Source: Propioniciclava coleopterorum (GTDB lineage: Bacteria > Actinomycetota > Actinomycetes > Propionibacteriales > Propionibacteriaceae). Taken from it: a stretch of 64,000 nucleotides of DNA. The stretch covers positions 1,444,722-1,508,721 of the forward strand of contig NZ_CP049865.1 in the NCBI RefSeq assembly GCF_011393335.1, given 5' to 3'. Positions 1-8,865 of this stretch are shown here, one piece after another. The position numbers and the translations under genes are program-made. The first letter of the stretch is position 1. Every line of letters begins with the position of its first letter. Under the pieces are notes generated by a model, which had not been told where the DNA came from, ran no database searches, and saw nothing but the letters and a program-made list of their open reading frames with translations.

Positions 1-40
1 GGAACGCCAGAGCCAATCTGAAGTGGACCCGGGTCCATCG

Positions 41-58
41 AACTACACGGGTGTAGTT
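41..58. terminator. hairpin terminator at window start
   Basis: A perfect 8-bp inverted repeat, AACTACAC and GTGTAGTT separated by GG, is followed on the plus strand by TTCCCC. It probably ends a plus-strand gene lying left of the window. It may also serve the convergent minus-strand gene that ends at 87. A 14-bp palindrome, TGGACCCGGGTCCA, sits just upstream at 24-37. Confidence 0.4.
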
Positions 59-86
59 TTCCCCAGGCTGGGGATGGGGCTGTGGA

Positions 87-437
87 TCACTGCTGCTTGA
101 GCCGGGCCTCCTCGGCCAGGACCTCGCGGTGCACCTCGCGCTCGTGGGTCAGCCACTGCGGCGGGTCGGCGAGCAGGACGCCGATCTCCTCGGCGTCCAT
201 CGCATCGCTGACGCCGGAGCGCGCCAGCGCCGAACGGGAGATGCCCAGCTTGGCCGCCACCACGTCGCGCGGGAACGGGCCGTTGCGGCGCAGGTCGACC
301 AGCCACGCGGGCGGGTCGGCGCGCAGGGCGTCCACCTCGTCGCGGGTCAGCGCCGCGGACTGGAACTCCTCGGGCGTCGCGGGCAGGTAGACGCCCAGCT
401 TCTTCGCGGCGGTCGCCGGCTTCATGGTCTGGCTCAC
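87..437 (-). CDS. DUF5997 family protein
   Basis: This 116-residue protein carries the N-terminal signature I associate with actinobacterial DUF5997 (TMKPATAAKKLGVYLPA, residues 4-20). Two internally similar halves each contain an ADPP-W motif (around residues 39 and 91), suggesting a duplicated helical unit. There is no signal peptide or membrane segment. The molecular function is unknown. It is divergent from the LysR-substrate-domain gene 35 bp away. As I recall, the two are neighbours in many actinobacteria, so a shared promoter and linked role are likely. Recognition is from memory of the family, not a search. Confidence 0.85.
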   Translation of the reverse strand: MSQTMKPATAAKKLGVYLPATPEEFQSAALTRDEVDALRADPPAWLVDLRRNGPFPRDVVAAKLGISRSALARSGVSDAMDAEEIGVLLADPPQWLTHEREVHREVLAEEARLKQQ

Positions 438-472
438 GCGGCCAGCCTACGGCGTCGCGGTACCCTGCCGGG

Positions 473-1201
473 GTGACCAGCGACCAGCCCGCCGAGCCGG
501 GACGCCTGCGCGTCGGGTTCGTCCCCGGCGTCACACTCACCAAGTGGCGGACGCGGTGGCACGACCGGTTCCCGCGAGTCGACCTGGAGGTGGTCGAGGT
601 CCCCCAGGCCGAGCAGCGCCGCGTCCTGGACGCCGGCGAGGTCGACATGTGCTTCGTCCGGCTGCCCCTGGACACCGACGGCCTGCACCTCATCCCGCTG
701 TACGAGGAGGTCCAGGTGGCCTGGTCCTCCAAGGACCATCCCCTCGAGGCCGTCGACACCCTCACCCTGGCCGACCTGGCCGGCGAGGTCGTCCTGACCG
801 AGGTCACGCCCGACACCCTGCAGACCGCGGCGTTCGCGGACGCCGTGCTGGTGGCGCCGCTGGGGGTCGCCCGGCAGGAGAGCCGCCGCGACATGGTGCA
901 CCGGCCGATCACCGACGCCGAGCCGACCCGCATCGGCCTGGCCTGGCACGTCGACGACGATCACCCCTGGATCGACGAGTTCATCGGCGTGGTCCGCGGC
1001 CGCACCGCGAACAGTTCCCGCTCGGCACAAGAGCGTTCGGCGCAGGAGCGCGCCGACTCTGAGGGCCCGGGGGCGTCCCGCGGAGAGAGCCCGGCACCCG
1101 GACGCGGGGCGGGTCGTCCGGCGCCCGGCCGGGCACCGCGGCACCGCTCGGGTCAGCGTCCGGGACGCCCACCCCGCGGCGGCCGCAGCCGGCGTCGCTG
1201 A
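473..1201 (+). CDS. LysR substrate-binding-domain protein lacking the DNA-binding domain
   Basis: The 242-residue product starts at GTG 473. Residues 12-180 read as a LysR-type effector-binding domain: an RLRVGFVPG opening strand, a VDMCFVRLP segment, and a hinge-like stretch before a second lobe. The usual N-terminal winged helix-turn-helix is absent. The last 60 residues form a low-complexity Arg/Gly/Pro tail that could bind nucleic acid. It is divergent from the DUF5997 gene. It could act as a small-molecule sensor working with a partner, but that role is inference. The accessory island begins right after its stop. Confidence 0.8.
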   Translation: MTSDQPAEPGRLRVGFVPGVTLTKWRTRWHDRFPRVDLEVVEVPQAEQRRVLDAGEVDMCFVRLPLDTDGLHLIPLYEEVQVAWSSKDHPLEAVDTLTLADLAGEVVLTEVTPDTLQTAAFADAVLVAPLGVARQESRRDMVHRPITDAEPTRIGLAWHVDDDHPWIDEFIGVVRGRTANSSRSAQERSAQERADSEGPGASRGESPAPGRGAGRPAPGRAPRHRSGQRPGRPPRGGRSRRR

Positions 1202-1203
1202 CG

Positions 1204-1530
1204 GCCCACGGGCCGGGGCAGCCTTCGCTGACCGCGGAGGAGTTCGGCGTCGTCCATGCCGCCCTGAGCAAGTACTTCCGCTGCCTCGTGGTCGACACCG
1301 GTAACAGCACCCGTGCCGAGAACGGCAAGCAGCAGTCGCGATCGCCGACGGGATCATCGTCCCAGTCAAACTCCGCCCTGATCACATCGTCCCTGCTGCA
1401 CGCATGATCCAGGGTCTCCGCGACGCTGGTGAGGACGTGGACGACCGAATCATCCTCGTGGTCTCGTGCGGCCCTGACGATCGCCACATCCTCCCGCTCG
1501 AGAGGCAGAAGCTCTTCACCGAGCTGAACC
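1204..1530 (+). pseudogene. ParA/MinD-like ATPase remnant
   Basis: Two adjacent frames join into one ParA/MinD-like stretch: the first reads LTAEEFGVVHAALSKYF then CLVVDTGNSTRAEN, and after a frame change near 1331 it continues VAIADGIIVPVKLRPDHIVP. The D-T-G-N-S-T-R segment resembles the Walker B region of plasmid and conjugative-element ParA proteins. The nucleotide-binding N-terminus is missing and the C-terminus runs into oppositely oriented relaxase DNA. It is a truncated, frameshifted remnant of mobile-element partition or mobilisation machinery. It marks the left part of the accessory island. Confidence 0.55.
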
Positions 1531-3085
1531 TAGACAGGCTCCCCTGCTCGGCGTCCCCACCGATCCGGTCCTCAATCGAGGATCCGAACTGCGGTGGGCC
1601 GACCTCCGCCCCGCGACGCGCGATGCGTACTCCCGTCTTGGTGCTGCCGCACTTCTGACAACCCAGAGTTCCTCGGCGGAGTCCACCGCGGCTCCCAGGA
1701 GACGGGTGACGTCCTCCTGCAGCTGGGCCTGGTAGCGGCGGGCGTCCTCTTGGACGCAGGGCCGGCCAAGCAGGGAGGGATCGTGGTCGTCGACGTCGTG
1801 CCAGGCTCGCCAGACAGCCACCCTGGACAGCAGGTCACGATTGTCGGCCAGCAGCAGCGCCCAGACGGGCATCTCGTCCTCGGACATGGTGTGGAACTCG
1901 CTGCTGAGGCGAGCGGCCTGCGCGTCGACCTGCACGGCGCGGGCGCTCAGGTAGGGGCCCCAGACGGGGTGGGCACTCAGAGCCTTGGGGGACCGCTGAG
2001 CCACGGCAGCGGGCCCGCCGCGCCCAGGGTGAGCCTCCACTCCACTACGGCGGCGCGATCGCGCGCGTCGCCGATCGGGCGGGCGTGGGCCGCGTCCTCG
2101 AGACAAGCGAGCGGGTCCTGCCCACTGAGCTGGAGCACCGCCAGGGAGCCCTGCAGCCGGTCGCACGACAACTGGTCGGTGATGCCGGGCACCATCAGCT
2201 CGGCCGCGCTGCGGTACTGCGCGAGGCGGTCGACGCCGACCTCGGCGGCCGCGCCGTAGAGCAGCGCGTCGCTGAACACCTGCGCCTCGCGGCGCAGCAG
2301 CACCTTGGCCGACGCCTCGGTGAGGGCGTAGGTCGTGGCCGACTGCCCGGCCCCATCCCGCTCGATGATCGTGCGCAGCACGTCGTGGCTGGCCAGCGGG
2401 CTGACCACCGGCCGGATCCACGATCGGGTTGTCGCTGGGCCCACTCGGGGGCACGTAGACGTGGTTCTCGCACCGTCCTCGGGTCAGCGCGACGTAGAGG
2501 AGCTGACGAGATTCCGACCCGCCCACCGCAACGTGGCAGGTGTCCACCGTGGCGCCTTGAGCGCCGTGAACGGTGGTCGCGTATCCCAGGTCGAGTTGCT
2601 CACGCACGTACCAGTCAGGCATCCGCAGTGTCGCACCGGCGCGCTCGTGCTTGAGTGTCAGCGTGCCGTCCTCGTGGACGGTCTGCGCGACCCAGCGATC
2701 GCCGTTGCGCACATAGTCGTTCGCCGTGTAGCGGAGGACCCGGCGGTTCTTCCTGGTGATCACGACGTCGCCGGCCGACGCGTACAGGCCGGAAGCGAGC
2801 TTCACTTGCTGCTTGTCCGGGACGACAGTGCCGCCCAGGCGCAGCGATCGGGCCACCGAGTTCAGTTCGTTGACCCACTCGCGAGAGGGGCAAGCATCAG
2901 CGAGGTGCGGCCAGCATCGCGGTCGGCGGCCCACGCAGCGAACACGGCGCCGAGCTGGTCGCTCTCGTCGCTGACGTGCACGCGCCCACGGTCGAGGTAG
3001 AACCCCAGCCCGGAGACGTCGCCGTCGCGAATGGCAGCGTCGCGGTGCCATCGGCCTGGTCCTTGAACCAGACGCTCATCATGGT
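1516..3085 (-). pseudogene. MobF relaxase/TraA helicase C-terminal remnant
   Basis: The reading moves through at least three frames. It contains the helicase C-terminal motifs of MobF/TraA relaxases: a GYATTVHGAQGATVDT motif followed by LYVALTRGR near 2460-2560, then SATTYALTEASAKVLLRREA and a C-terminal region that includes SAHPVWGPYLSARA. The relaxase domain and first helicase motifs are absent. One frame change coincides with a five-G run at 1987-1991. This is the tail of a conjugation or mobilisation gene left behind by deletion. It points to a former integrative or conjugative element. Confidence 0.7.
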
Positions 3086-3176
3086 GACCCACGATCCCGC
3101 AGCCGCCACATACGCACATCGCCGCCTCGTACTGGCCGACGGGAGACTGGTGGGCGATGAGTCACGAAGTACTTGA
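3070..3176 (+). pseudogene. C-terminal stub of an ABC transporter ATPase
   Basis: A short plus-strand frame ending at 3176 reads IMVTHDPAAATYAHR and then LVLADGRLVGDE. This is the H-loop and C-terminal strand of LolD/MacB-type ABC ATPases. Only about 34 codons remain. It lies exactly where the oppositely oriented relaxase remnant begins, so it records a rearrangement junction. No promoter or start of its own is evident. Confidence 0.55.
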
Positions 3177-3331
3177 GAGCGCCGGGCAAGAACGGAGATC
3201 TGGCCTAGCTGTACTGATCGGTCCGGGCCGCCAACTGCAGGGGCCGAGGCGTTTGCGCCACCGTAACTCCAGCACCGGCCGCACGATCGGGGGATTTCCG
3301 GGCTGGCGATGCGGCTGGCTGGACCGATCCG

Positions 3332-3800
3332 TCATCGACTCGCCGGCACGCGAGGCTGGGGTTGGTCACCGGCGGCGCTGTGGGGTCGATGGTAGTTGTA
3401 GTGGATCAGCCAGCGGGAGATGGCGTCGCTGCGGTGTTCCTCGCTGAGCCAGGGATGGGCGTAGAGCAGCTCGTTGGCCAAGATTCGCTGGTAGCGCTCG
3501 ACCTTGCCGTTGTGCCGGGGCGTGTGCGGCCTGGTGCGTTGATGGCGTGAGGCGAACGAGTGAACCGCGCGGGTGAAGTCGTTGGCCCGGTAGCAAGAAC
3601 CGTTGTCGGTCACGATCCGGGTGAAGCGGGTGATGCCGTGCGCAGCGAACCAGACTTTGGCACGGAACAGGAACCCGATTGCGGTCACCGCCCGCTCATC
3701 GGGCAGTGCCTCGGTGTAGGCCAGTCGGGAGTACCCGTCGGCTGCCGAGTGTAGGTAGGTGTAGCCGGCCTTGGCGCCGGCAGTTTTGGCATGTTCTACT
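3332..3800 (-). pseudogene. IS481-family transposase fragment
   Basis: The minus-strand frame keeps the middle and C-terminal parts of an IS481 DDE transposase: AGYTYLHSAADGYSRLAYTE (first Asp region), RIVTDNGSCYRANDFTRA (second Asp), RTRPHTPRHNGKVERYQRIL (Glu), and the C-terminal HYNYHRPHSA. The N-terminal helix-turn-helix half is lost. At about 3790-3800 the sequence switches to an IS3-type transposase on the other strand. It is therefore a dead fragment in a chimeric transposon graveyard. Confidence 0.8.
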
Positions 3801-4206
3801 CGATGGACCGACGGATGACCTCGACGCTGGCGGTTGACGCCCTCAAGATGTCGGTTGCCAGGCGTGGTGGCCGCTCGAACGTAACCCGCTGCCAGGTACA
3901 TTCGGACCGAGGATCGCAGTTTCGTTCCCGCCGCTTCGTGGAGGCGATCAGGGCCAATGGCCTAGTCGGATCGATGGGCAGAGTCGGTGCTGCTGGCGAC
4001 AACGCGGCCATGGAGAGCTTCTTCGCCTTGTTACAGAAGAACGTCCTCAACCGTTGCCGTTGGCGCTCGTTGAGCAACTTCGCCTGGCCATCGTGACCTG
4101 GATCGAAGGCACCTACCACCGTCGACGCCGCCAAGCCCGCCTGGGACCCTTGACTCCCATCGAGTACGAACTGGTTCAATCAACCCAGGTGACCATCGTC
4201 GCCTGA
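3791..4206 (+). pseudogene. IS3-family transposase (orfB) C-terminal fragment
   Basis: The plus frame reads YSMDRRMTSTLAVDAL, VHSDRGSQFRSRRFVEAI and GDNAAMESFFALLQKNVL, the second Asp and Glu regions of an IS3-type integrase core. Near 4057 the frame shifts and continues with EQLRLAIVTWIEGTYHRRRR and ends LTPIEYELVQ to a stop at 4206. The N-terminal part is missing. It abuts the reversed IS481 fragment, so neither element can move on its own. Confidence 0.75.
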
Positions 4207-4375
4207 GAAACCGTGTCAACCAAACGCGAGGCAGACCCGACGTAGGCCACGATGAAGTACGGGGCGGCGCGCTTGAGGGTGGGGTTATCCATGACTCGGC
4301 GCTACCGGCCGCGACCGACATTCTTCGATGCGCCCTGGCACAGGTGACCGGCGGAGACATGTCGACGCCGCGTCG

Positions 4376-5014
4376 TCAGGGCAGTGCGCTGGCGTCGACC
4401 AGGTCGGCGTCGTGCTGCAGGGCGTCTCCCTGGGCCAGCCACGCGAGTGAAGCGATCTCGCCGCGCAGGACGCGGCCCACGACCTGACGACTCAGCCCGG
4501 TTTCCTCGGCGATGAGCGTCTGTGCGACACCCTGGGCGTGCAGCTCGTGGATCCGCGCGTGCTGCCGGGGCTGGACGCGGGAGGGGCGCCCCAGCGGCTT
4601 CCCAGCGGCCCTGGCTCGCTGCAGGCCTGCACGGGTGCGCTCGGCGATCAGGTCGCGCTCGAACGCGGCGAACGCACCAATGATGCTGAACAGCAGTCGA
4701 CCACTGGGCGTGGTCGTGTCCAGCATCGACTCGGTGAGGGAACGGAACTCGACGCCGCGATCGCCCAGCTCCGAGATGAGGCCGACGAGGTGCGCGAGGG
4801 ATCGGCCGAGCCTGTCGAGCTTCCACACGACCAGAACGTCGCCCGGCTCGAGCTGGCCAAGGAGCCGGCCCAGGCCGGGACGGTCGCTGCGCACCCCGGA
4901 CGCGTGGTCGGTGATCAGGTGCTCCTGCTCAACGCCGGCGGCCACGAGTGCATCGTGCTGCAGGCCGGGATCCTGATCGGCTGTACTGACTCGGGCGTAC
5001 CCCCACATAACCAT
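4376..5014 (-). CDS. serine recombinase (resolvase/invertase family)
   Basis: The protein opens MVMWGYARVSTADQD, with the catalytic serine at about residue 10. It has the family motifs LDRLGRSLAHLVGLI, a long helix-E region (PSGRLLFSIIGAFAAFERDLI) and a C-terminal helix-turn-helix ending in a VGRVLRGE helix. Length is about 212 residues, normal for Tn3-resolvase/Hin-type enzymes. I chose the ATG at 5014 because upstream ATGs add non-conserved residues. It makes staggered cuts through a 5'-phosphoserine link at a resolution or inversion site. A stem-loop at 5149-5171 lies upstream. It may derive from a transposon now fragmented around it. Confidence 0.85.
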   Translation of the reverse strand: MVMWGYARVSTADQDPGLQHDALVAAGVEQEHLITDHASGVRSDRPGLGRLLGQLEPGDVLVVWKLDRLGRSLAHLVGLISELGDRGVEFRSLTESMLDTTTPSGRLLFSIIGAFAAFERDLIAERTRAGLQRARAAGKPLGRPSRVQPRQHARIHELHAQGVAQTLIAEETGLSRQVVGRVLRGEIASLAWLAQGDALQHDADLVDASALP

Positions 5015-5148
5015 GCCCGAAAGATAGGCCATCCAGACGGTTTCGAGCAGCAACACACTGAGCAGGGGTTTCGAGCAGGACGTCGCGCCTCACCGGTCCC
5101 GACGCGTCGACGTCGTGGGCCGTGCCCGAAAGCGTTCGTCAATGGGCA

Positions 5149-5171
5149 GCCGGCCCGACTAACCGGCCGGC
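5149..5171. repeat. 7-bp stem-loop between recombinase and ABC cassette
   Basis: GCCGGCC and GGCCGGC are separated by nine bases. The hairpin lies between the recombinase promoter region and the 3' end of the permease gene. It could be a weak terminator or part of a recombination site. No other sub-site could be identified by eye. Confidence 0.3.
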
Positions 5172-5227
5172 AGCGAGTACGGCACCAACGCGATCCGCCA
5201 CGCGATTGAACAACGCCGCAGCCCGAG

Positions 5228-6310
5228 TTAGGGGATGCGTAGCTCCCTCACTGGCTCCCGGCGGCTGGCGAGCACTGCTGGCACTAGCGACGTGAGCAGT
5301 GCTGCTGTCATGGTGAGGAGACTCAGGGCTCCAACGAACGTCCAACCAGGCTGAGAGCCGCCACCGGCAATGAGAAGGGCGCATGCGGCTCCGACGCCGC
5401 CTGCGATACCGGCGAGGGTGACGATCAGGGTCTGCAGCAGGACGAGAGTGACGATGAGGGATCGAGTGGCACCCAGTGCGCGCCGTCGTCCGTAGTCCTT
5501 GCGCCGCAAAGTGACCAGGCCGGCCTGCAGTGCGCCGATGACGATGGACGCCGCTCCCACGAGGACGATGACGAGCCCGCGAGAGAATGTCGCCAATTGG
5601 GTTTCGATGATTGCTCGCAACTCGGCAAGTGCTCGGCTGGTGGTGATGGTGACTTTGTCCGGCTTGTCGGGACTCAGGAGTGAGCTAACCACTTCGGTCA
5701 GGGGCGCAACGAGGCCGGGGCGTTCGGCAATGACGACCACGACACTGACGTGCTCCTCTCCCGTGGATGTCGCTGGCATGAGCACCAACGGCTCGAAATC
5801 GGCCAAGAACTGAACCTCCGTGGCGGCTGGAACGACACCAATGGTTTCCCCTGTGGTGAGGGAGATCGCTCCTGACCCATAGGGCATGCCGAGTAAACGA
5901 AGGGCTGATGGTGAGGCGTAGGCGGTTTGCTCCAGGGGTCGTTCGGGCAGGCCTACCGCGGTGGGGTCGCTGGTGTAGAGCCGACGGAGTGGCACGCTGG
6001 GCGCGGAAGCAAGGTCGGCGTTGTGGCCGTCAATGATCTGCGAGAACGCTCCTACCCAGGACACGCCCTGGACGCTGGCCATGCGGTTCAGGAAGGCGGT
6101 CGTCACGCCTGAGCCGGGCTCTGCTCGCACCGTGATGGATCGGCTTCCAGCTTGGTCGATGCTGCTGAGGACTTGCTGTTCAGCAGCGATGGAGCGCCCT
6201 GATGTGAGGATGACGGCTGCGATCATTCCGGCGACGACCATGAACGTCAGGATCGTGGACGCTGCCTGGCTTCGAAGTGAGGCGATCGCTTCCCGGACGA
6301 CGGCGATCAC
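5228..6310 (-). CDS. FtsX/MacB-type ABC transporter permease
   Basis: This 360-residue membrane protein has the FtsX/MacB layout: one N-terminal membrane helix (about 18-40), a large extracytoplasmic domain (about 45-240) and three C-terminal helices (about 245-275, 290-315, 325-350). A short GATRS-like coupling motif lies between the helices. Its ATG overlaps the stop of the ATPase gene by four bases, so the two are translationally coupled. A single four-helix permease would act as a homodimer. It is the last gene of a five-gene minus-strand cassette. MacB-like exporters move peptides, lipids or drugs outward or work mechanically on envelope proteins; the substrate here is unknown. Confidence 0.85.
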   Translation of the reverse strand: MIAVVREAIASLRSQAASTILTFMVVAGMIAAVILTSGRSIAAEQQVLSSIDQAGSRSITVRAEPGSGVTTAFLNRMASVQGVSWVGAFSQIIDGHNADLASAPSVPLRRLYTSDPTAVGLPERPLEQTAYASPSALRLLGMPYGSGAISLTTGETIGVVPAATEVQFLADFEPLVLMPATSTGEEHVSVVVVIAERPGLVAPLTEVVSSLLSPDKPDKVTITTSRALAELRAIIETQLATFSRGLVIVLVGAASIVIGALQAGLVTLRRKDYGRRRALGATRSLIVTLVLLQTLIVTLAGIAGGVGAACALLIAGGGSQPGWTFVGALSLLTMTAALLTSLVPAVLASRREPVRELRIP

Positions 6311-6960
6311 AGGCGAACCTCTCGGTCACACTGGGCGGCGACCTCGGCGGAATGGGTGACCACGATGGCCAAGCCTCCGCTGTCGGCGTGCGCCCGCACT
6401 GCGTCGATGACGATGCGGCTGGTTTCCGAATCGAGGTTTCCGGTGGGTTCGTCGGCGAGCAGGATCGCCGGCTCACTCAGCAATGCGCGGCACAGAGCGA
6501 TGCGTTGAGCCTGGCCACCAGACACCTGCCCTGGGCGGCGATCGATCGGGACATCGACTTCCAACTGAGTCAGCAGTTCCACGACCCTCCTCCGTGCCTG
6601 AGGCCGGCTGCTCCCGCGGTAAAGAAGCACTTCGGTGATGTTGTCGAGAACAGTCCGGGTCGGGTCTAGGGCTGCGTCCTGGAAGATGAACCCGAAGAGC
6701 TGCGCCCGCATCCTTGACCGTTCAGCATCACTCATGGCCTCGGCGTTGCTGCTGCCCACCCACAGTTCGCCACTCGTCGGGCGCAGCATGAGCCCTAGCA
6801 GGTACAGCAGTGTAGATTTCCCCCGCCCCGAGCGCCCGGTGATGGCGGTCATCGTGCCAGGTTCAAAGCGTTCCGACCAACGGTCCAGGATCACAGGGGA
6901 GTCGCGCTGGTAGGAGAAGGTGAGGTTGCGCACCTCCAGGGTGAGGGCTGAGTGCGTCAT
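6307..6960 (-). CDS. ABC transporter ATP-binding protein (LolD/MacB type)
   Basis: The 217-residue ATPase has Walker A GRSGRGKST (42-50), a Q-loop near FIFQDAALDP (91-100), signature VSGGQAQR (146-153), Walker B AILLADEP (165-172) and the H-loop VVTHS (200-204). An Arg stands where most relatives have Ser in the Walker A loop (GRSGRGKS). The start is the ATG at 6960, which overlaps the upstream adaptor stop (ATGA). It powers the adjacent FtsX-type permease. It belongs to the five-gene overlapping operon from 8865 down to 5228. Confidence 0.9.
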   Translation of the reverse strand: MTHSALTLEVRNLTFSYQRDSPVILDRWSERFEPGTMTAITGRSGRGKSTLLYLLGLMLRPTSGELWVGSSNAEAMSDAERSRMRAQLFGFIFQDAALDPTRTVLDNITEVLLYRGSSRPQARRRVVELLTQLEVDVPIDRRPGQVSGGQAQRIALCRALLSEPAILLADEPTGNLDSETSRIVIDAVRAHADSGGLAIVVTHSAEVAAQCDREVRL

Positions 6961-8060
6961 TGCTTCTGGATACGGACTCGTAGCCCGCGTTCCACGCCCT
7001 CGATGACCGACATTCCACGGGCCGAGGCCACGACGTGAACAGCGCGCATGGCCCCGCCCTCGTCCACCACAGCCACCTCGCCATTGAAGCCAGACACCAA
7101 GCTTGATGAGGGGACCACGAGCCCCGATCGCGTGGGAACGGTGATCACTTTCGCCGCCAGGCGCGTCTCGCCGTTCACGGCGAGCGATCCGCACTGATCA
7201 GCGCAGATCGAGCTTCCGGTAGCCACCAGTGGCACCACCACCAAATCAGGGCCCTCGCCTGCCCGTGGTGCGCCCGTTACGGCGTCCCATTTCTCCCCTT
7301 GTGGCCCGGTCAGTTCCACGACCGTGCCCTCGGGGATCAACGACCGCTGAGACGTCGAGACCGGCAGCTCGAACTCGGGTGCATCACCCAGCACCGACAA
7401 GGCCTCTTCGCCACCGGATAGCTGCTTGCCCACGGCGACGGCCTTGGGATCGAGGGCCACCCGCGACGGCAGGTCGGGGAGAAACACGATGTCTCCGGCC
7501 TCGACCCTCCCGGTCACTGGCAGCATCAGTCTGCGCTGCCACGCGCGGATCGCTGCCTCCGTTTTGCTGTCCACCCGGCCGTTGATTGAACCCTGGTACA
7601 GGCTCAGATCTCGAAGCATTCGCTGCACTTGAGCGACATCGTCTCCACGATCGCCTGGTCCGATCGGGCGAAAGGCCGGCACTGCACCCTCGCCTGCCAC
7701 CACAGGCCGGAGACCTACCGTGTACAGGGCACTCCCCTGGGTGACATTCGTTGCTCCCTCCGCGATCCGCGAGGTCACGACACCCGAAGCACGGTTCACA
7801 CCAGCAGACGTAGTAGGCCACCGCGCGATCGCGTTCAAAGAAATGGAGGACCCCACTTCCCCGTCCACCACTTCCACCAACACATGGTCGTTGCTCTCCA
7901 GCGGGTTCGCTGCCGGCCTCATCACATAGCTAGCCGCCCACACCGCAGCACCACCCAGAACGACAGAAACCAGCACGGTAGCAACCCACGGCCACCAGCG
8001 TGGCCCAGCAGGCGGAAGCCGCGACTCGCCTATCGGGCCCACGGAGGCACTTCTGGACAT
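6957..8060 (-). CDS. membrane-anchored peptidoglycan-binding adaptor (efflux periplasmic-adaptor-like)
   Basis: The 367-residue protein has one N-terminal membrane segment (about 23-46) and then an extracytoplasmic domain. A PG_binding_1-like module spans about 130-190 (GDRGDDVAQVQRMLRDL, then AIRAWQRRL). The C-terminal part has beta-barrel-like stretches typical of HlyD/MacA-style adaptors. I chose the ATG at 8060; the frame is open further upstream but that would run deep into the lipoprotein gene. It overlaps the lipoprotein 3' end by 31 bases and the ATPase by four. It probably links the transporter to the cell wall. Its wall-binding module is a feature of adaptors in Gram-positives that lack an outer membrane. 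Confidence 0.75.
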   Translation of the reverse strand: MSRSASVGPIGESRLPPAGPRWWPWVATVLVSVVLGGAAVWAASYVMRPAANPLESNDHVLVEVVDGEVGSSISLNAIARWPTTSAGVNRASGVVTSRIAEGATNVTQGSALYTVGLRPVVAGEGAVPAFRPIGPGDRGDDVAQVQRMLRDLSLYQGSINGRVDSKTEAAIRAWQRRLMLPVTGRVEAGDIVFLPDLPSRVALDPKAVAVGKQLSGGEEALSVLGDAPEFELPVSTSQRSLIPEGTVVELTGPQGEKWDAVTGAPRAGEGPDLVVVPLVATGSSICADQCGSLAVNGETRLAAKVITVPTRSGLVVPSSSLVSGFNGEVAVVDEGGAMRAVHVVASARGMSVIEGVERGLRVRIQKQ

Positions 8061-8533
8061 AGGTCCTTGAACTTCTTGTACACCTCGAACATCTGGTCGT
8101 CTGGAACGTCGTCGTATGGCCGCCAAGCGCCCTTGGCCTCCGACCAGGCCTGATAAGACGGCGCGGCAGGAAGATCCACCCCACCGTTCACCAAACACAC
8201 CCGAGTTTGAACGTAGAAGTCGTAGTACTTGCGCCGGTCCGGCTCGGGCATTTCGTCAAAGGTAGCGCCCTTTGGCGCCAGAGCCCAGCACTCCTCAGAA
8301 GCCTTCTCATACTGCTCCTTCTGAGCGTCAGGGACCGGGCCGGACGCGATGCCCCCATCACTAATCTCGACTTGCCACCCCCGCTCAGCCATGCATTCCT
8401 TCACCACCTGGAGCGGATCAGTTCGAGAGCCGTCGGGTGTCGTCGTCGCAAGTGATCCCCCTGCGGAGCAGCTGACCAGGAGCAGTACCGGGATCACCAC
8501 CCCACAGGGGAACCAGCGATTCACAGACCGCAC
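8030..8533 (-). CDS. predicted lipoprotein of the ABC cassette
   Basis: The 167-residue product has a signal peptide with a lipobox LLLVSC (lipidated Cys about residue 22) followed by a Ser/Thr/Gly linker. The mature part is acidic, with four further cysteines (about residues 47, 82, 113 and 159) that could form two disulfides. I do not recognise the family. The gene overlaps the small secreted protein by 13 bases and the adaptor by 31, so it is co-translated with both. It may be an immunity or substrate-capture lipoprotein for the transporter; that is inference from position. Confidence 0.75.
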   Translation of the reverse strand: MRSVNRWFPCGVVIPVLLLVSCSAGGSLATTTPDGSRTDPLQVVKECMAERGWQVEISDGGIASGPVPDAQKEQYEKASEECWALAPKGATFDEMPEPDRRKYYDFYVQTRVCLVNGGVDLPAAPSYQAWSEAKGAWRPYDDVPDDQMFEVYKKFKDLCPEVPPWAR

Positions 8534-8865
8534 CCTCTCGAGGCAGCCTTGATCTCTTTGCTGGCAGGAGTCGTGACGTTACCCTCCAAGAGGTTAACCC
8601 AACCCCAGTTCTTTCCGTGCGTCGCTTCGGTGAATCCGCCGCCTTGCCAGCTCTGGTACCACCAGCCGCTGTAGCCCCGAACCGCATGGGTCACGGTGAA
8701 TGATGCTGCGGACGCCTGAACGCGCGAAAAGGTGGACGCATTGTAGTTCGGGCAGGTGATGGAGCCAAAACTACGGACATCTGCCGCAGCAGTGGATACG
8801 CCGACACTAAGCATTAGCCCAGCGGCGGCAGCCACTGCCAAGCCGGCTCTCGCTAGATTATTCAA
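8521..8865 (-). CDS. small secreted protein, first gene of the ABC cassette
   Basis: A 114-residue preprotein with a clear Sec signal peptide: NNLARAG, a hydrophobic core, and an AAA cleavage region about residue 28. The mature part, about 86 residues, is rich in Trp, Gly and Ser, and has one Cys near its start (ITCPNY) and one at the C-terminus (RGCGL) that could pair. The start is TTG at 8865; a strong Shine-Dalgarno lies eight bases upstream, and the in-frame ATG alternative would stop after three codons. It heads an operon with a lipoprotein, wall-binding adaptor, ATPase and permease, an arrangement used by secreted bacteriocin systems. It does not match lactococcin 972 motifs that I know. 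Confidence 0.75.
   Translation of the reverse strand: MNNLARAGLAVAAAAGLMLSVGVSTAAADVRSFGSITCPNYNASTFSRVQASAASFTVTHAVRGYSGWWYQSWQGGGFTEATHGKNWGWVNLLEGNVTTPASKEIKAASRGCGL

Noticed and set aside
1404-1658. Independent 84-residue plus-strand gene
   Set aside because: Its first part is the continuation of the ParA-like remnant after a frame change; the rest is relaxase DNA read backwards.
3066-3176. Functional small ABC-related gene
   Set aside because: Only the C-terminal 34 codons of an ATPase remain, with no Walker motifs and no start signals.
8521-8865. Lactococcin 972-family bacteriocin
   Set aside because: The gene setting is similar, but the mature sequence lacks the family's usual segments as I know them; left as an unassigned secreted protein.
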